Origin: Girardinichthys multiradiatus
Lineage: Eukaryota; Chordata; Actinopteri; Cyprinodontiformes; Goodeidae
Assembly: GCF_021462225.1 (NCBI RefSeq)
Contig: NC_061808.1
Location: forward strand, 19,443,119-19,507,118
DNA: 64,000 nucleotides
Reading direction: 5' to 3'
The notes under the pieces were generated by a model. That model ran no database searches. It was not told the DNA's origin and saw nothing but the letters and a program-made list of their open reading frames with translations. This document shows, in pieces, positions 60,084 to 64,000 of the stretch. The position numbers and the translations under genes were made by a program. Each line of letters starts with the position of its first letter. Within the stretch, counting starts at the first letter, position 1.

Positions 60084-61144
60084 ATATTTACTCACTGCTA
60101 CAAACTGCTTCTTTTCTTTATGTTTAAATCCAAGTAAAATGCCATTTTAGATACACCAACATGCATGCTGCATTACAGCAGCTCAAGCACCTCACTTTAA
60201 AAGTACTGTATTTTAAAAAAAGAAATTCTGCACCAGCCTTTCAAATACTTTCTGATCTGCACTCATAGCAGTTAACTTGACAGGCTTGTGTGTACGCTGT
60301 TTACACTGTCAGCATGTTCAACCCTGATGATGATATCCTCAGAGCAACTGAAAAAAACATGCCGACACCACAGAAAATGGCCCCTGTTTTTGTTTAAATT
60401 ATAATAGTAATCTAAAAGTGCTTTTCTGTACCATTTTAAGTTACTTTTCTAAACCATAAATACATTTGAAAATATTTATGCGTGCGTGAACAGCATTATT
60501 CTTGGAAAGCAACATAGTGAACAGAAATTAATAAACGTGAACCTACTTCCTTCTTTGCAACACGTGCTTTTTTCCTCTTGTTTTATATATTTTTTTGTGA
60601 ATCTGAAAACTAAAGTTTATAATAAAGCTAGTAAACTTCTACTGACCCAACTGAAAAAAATACTTCATGACTTTAGTGTGTAAAGGATTTACTTATTGCA
60701 TGCCAAACTCTTGAAAACAGAAAAAAAAAAATGTTTTTGTTTCTATATTGTTGAACTAGGAATGAAATCAGACAGCATAATCTATTCCAGTCTAATACGC
60801 TATACCTAGTTTTGCACAAAATCTGAGCTTCTGTCATCTTATTCACAAATTTAAAAATGTAGAAAGAGATAGAACCTTATATAAATAGTTTCAAATGGGA
60901 AGTGATAAGATTATTTAATAAAATTATTTATAAATGAGTATAGCATGAGTAACTATAGGTTGAAATAGTATAAGAACTCATCATAAAAAGCCAAGATCAG
61001 ATTAGCAGCAGCTATTAAATAGGTCCAATTTATTTATTTGATGTCAACTTGAAAGTTAAAAAACATCCTACCAAAATAATATTACTGATAGTTAACCAAT
61101 ACTCTTATTGTATACAATATTTATTATAATTTCATTAATTCAGC
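60084..61144. other. ldlrap1 intron 3, nothing recognised
   Basis: AT-rich, no element or exon recognised. Confidence 0.55.
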
Positions 61145-61382
61145 CATCCATCTTCTATACTGTTTCTTCCATAGCGGGTCACAGGGGGGCTGGTGCCTAT
61201 CTCCAGCAGTCTATGGGTGAGAGGCGGGGTACACCCTGGACAGGCCAGTCCATCGCAGGACAACATAGAGACATACAGGACAAACAACCACACACACTCA
61301 TTCACTCCTAAGAGAAATTTAAAGAGGCCAATTAACCTAACAGTCATGTTGTTGGACTGTGGGAGGAAGCCGGAGTACCTGG
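61145..61382 (-). repeat. SINE family B copy 3, reversed
   Basis: Reverse complement of the 40.9-kb copy: CCATCCATCTTCTATACTGT tail end, GGTGCCTATCTCCAGCAGTC, GGGTACACCCTGGACAGGCC, GGCCAATTAACCTAACAGTC and GGAGGAAGCCGGAGTACCTG. The tRNA-like head is missing here too. Confidence 0.82.
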
Positions 61383-64000
61383 TGAGAAGTAGATTGCAAT
61401 CAAAAAATAAGTTCATGTTTTCTCTCAGTATTAAGGCTAGATTATTGACATTACTGTGATTTTTAAAAATGTTTACAGAACAATAAATGTAAAATGAAAT
61501 GTGGCACATTTTTGCCTTCATTGCCCCTGAGTTGTGTTGCCAGTGTGGGGGAAATCAAAAAATATAGACTCCAGATCTAACAGCAATTTTAGTTGTGTTT
61601 TACGTTTGGCCCAGAAACTTAGGAGAAACTGATTAATGTTAATAGTTGAGTTTATATTGAGCAGTTGCAATAGTTCGGTTCTAACATGCTTATTCTTAGG
61701 CCTTAAATAGGTCAAGCCTCTCAACATTTCCTCTATGCATTTTTTACGCAATTTACAGCCCAAATAAAAGTTCGAGCGTGGGGAGAGCTGTGTGTCCTGG
61801 GCATTGCAATGTGGGTCATGCATCAGTGTTGCAAGCCAATAAACAAAATGAGAAGAAGTGATGTGAGCGCTCCTGATCGCATGCTCGTTAGTTGATCTTA
61901 AAATTACTTCCTTTTATTTGTACCCTCCCCCTCCTCTTTGAAGTGAGGCAGCAAATGAATGTCAGCTATTCCCACATCTCCTTTGCACACAGTTTACAAG
62001 TTCCTGTAATGATGGCAGATTAGACAGTGCTGAACATTCATCCGGTGTCACCCGTCAACGATGGTGACATGTACTTAAAGACCCTGCTGTGTTGAGTCGG
62101 GAGAAGAAAAGGTGACTTCAGATTAGAAATTCATGTTCTAGATCAGCCTTGCAGAGAGAAAGAACACCTCTTTGTCCTTGTACTGTTTCCTTCAAAGGCT
62201 GTGCTTAGTGTCAAAGGCCAGGTGCATTGCTATTTGCGGCTCATTTTCACATCTGTTTTAACATATGGTGGCTCAAGATCAATACTGCTTCTGATTAAAA
62301 TCTGACACAGCAAATCTATCGGCTGTTTGTCTAAGTGAAAAAGACAAGCTGCGGAAGAAGATTAAAACAGTTTGGATATAATTTATCTGGATTAGTTTCA
62401 GATAACCTGTGACTATTTACTTAAAGTAAAAACTATATATTAGATTCCAAATAAAGGGCAACAGCTGGAAATATCCTTTATGTGTGGAGTCCGTCAAACT
62501 AGAGACCAGTTTATCTGACACTGAGATTTAGTGACAGTAGAAACTCAGATATGTAAACCAAACCTTATTTCCTTCCTTTGAGAGAACTGTTCTCTGATTA
62601 ATATTAGGTTGCAATGTATCTTTAATTATTTTATGTTTTTTATTAATTGATTTCTTCAAATCATATTCTGGCTGGCAAATAAGCTACATTAAGTGTTCAC
62701 ACAGTTCAACCTCATTCAACTATTTTAGTTATTATATTAAATAATTTATGTTTTAAAAATACAAGCATGACACCTGATTTGGCTGATCAAGAAATTGTTG
62801 CATTTTTGTCCCATCAAGTAAAGGTAGGTACCCAGTCACTAGCATAAAATTGTAATTTGTATTTCTAACATAAGTTAAAAAAAATATAATCCATGTAATT
62901 CATTTGCAAAAAAGGCTAATCAAAAAGTCAATTAAGTGTTTTTTTTTCTTAAAAATAAAAAACAAATGATAAACAAATGTGGTAATATCCTGACCACTCC
63001 ATCATGTAAAACTGGAGAGTGAACCACAGAAAATACATTGTTCATCTTTATTATTTCAATTTCATTAATATGTCACCTAAAAAAAGCTTCAGATTAATAA
63101 AAAAAATTCTCTATGTTACAAAGTGTCACTTATAAATTTCTTGAATCAGTTATAGTTAGTGTTATTAATTTCCAACCAGTTTATAGCACCTATCCATAAT
63201 CCTTAGAGCATTTCTTTACCTGCTCAAATTTTCAAGTTATCAAAAAGCAAAACATTACATTCAGTAAAATGTGGGTTGAAAACTATGTCTACAGAGGTAA
63301 CAACCTTTAACTTCCTTTGACATTTACGTTTACACAAAGGTTGAAGAGTCAAATATAGAGACTTGTATGTAGTCAATGTTATCTTAAAAATAGTCATTTT
63401 TACTTATTTGTTTGTTGCTTGCTAATTAAGTCATGGAGCCTGAAAAATCATTTAGGATACATGGTTAGCATGTTGCAGGTTCTCCCTTGAATATAAACCC
63501 ACAAAGATCCCAAACTGGCTTTAAATGAAATAGTGAGGACTGCAACCTGCAAACCTTACATTAGTAAAGGTACATGGTAACATTACCAATTTTTCCATTA
63601 TTTAAATAGAATGATGTGCGAACTACAGTCAGTGCAAGTAATTTGATTGGATAGTTTAGTAATCTGACATTTCTGTTGAAATATTGTAACAGCAGGTTTG
63701 TACTGTTGTTGTTGGCTACCATGGAGAACATTTAATTTAGCATAGAAATCTGTGTTTTTTTATTATGGATCAGTTTGCTCATTATTTTCTTAATTTACTG
63801 GTTGTCTTGTTTGTTTTGTTTAATATTTGCTCTAAAAAGCAACATAAGCACTGTTTTTCTGATGTATTGATTCAGTTCAGTTTCTTCTGCTGGTTGTTTT
63901 GGCAAACCAATACACCTTTTAAAAAGAAGGCATAAGTTCTAGAAATTGATCATTAATCTGTGATTAAATTACATATTTGGTCAAACATTTGGGGCTTAGA
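61383..64000. other. Right end of the window, ldlrap1 intron 3
   Basis: AT-rich throughout. I looked specifically for the next ldlrap1 exon (ISYCTADK-like coding) on the + strand and did not find it. No transposon end or RNA gene recognised. Confidence 0.55.

Overview
The window is teleost fish nuclear DNA: AT-rich, interrupted vertebrate genes with GT/AG introns, and a dense load of fish-type transposons (several Tc1-like families, LINEs, tRNA-derived SINEs, a PIF/Harbinger derivative). I see no prokaryotic genes, CRISPR array, rRNA or functional tRNA. Family names are from memory of conserved motifs; no database search was run.

Two host genes lie on the + strand. The first, positions 3148-11325, is the 3' part of an RNF19-type RBR E3 ubiquitin ligase (seven exons: end of the IBR, catalytic RING2, two membrane helices, a short cytoplasmic tail). 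Its N-terminal RING1 exons are upstream of the window. The second is ldlrap1 (ARH, the clathrin adaptor for LDL receptor endocytosis). Exon 1 with the start codon is at 15668-15752, exon 2 at 47074-47216 and exon 3 at 53899-54011. These encode the N terminus and the first part of the PTB domain; the remaining exons lie beyond 64000. All joins keep frame.

Intron 1 of ldlrap1 is about 31.3 kb and holds most of the mobile DNA: a Tc1 relic carrying a SINE (16.85-18.42 kb), a truncated Tc1 (22.1-22.8 kb), a Tc1 with one stop and one frameshift (26.8-28.06 kb), a Tc1 with an uninterrupted 320-aa transposase (28.57-30.14 kb), a deleted sister copy inside a hAT-like repeat (32.26-33.96 kb), a multi-level nest of LINE, inverted-repeat element, SINE and Tc1 (35.3-37.8 kb), and a scrambled Tc1 next to a large microsatellite (41.1-42.06 kb).

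The most unusual object is a 2.0-kb fold-back element at 55206-57208 in the intron after ldlrap1 exon 3. It has arms of about 836 bp, very similar to each other, 6-bp flanking repeats, promoter-like GC and CCAAT boxes within the arms, and a LINE-derived spacer. I cannot assign it to a superfamily. Elsewhere, transposons sit within tens of bases of splice sites (rnf19 at 7443, ldlrap1 exon 3). No host function beyond the two genes can be supported; the rest is repeats or featureless intronic and intergenic DNA.
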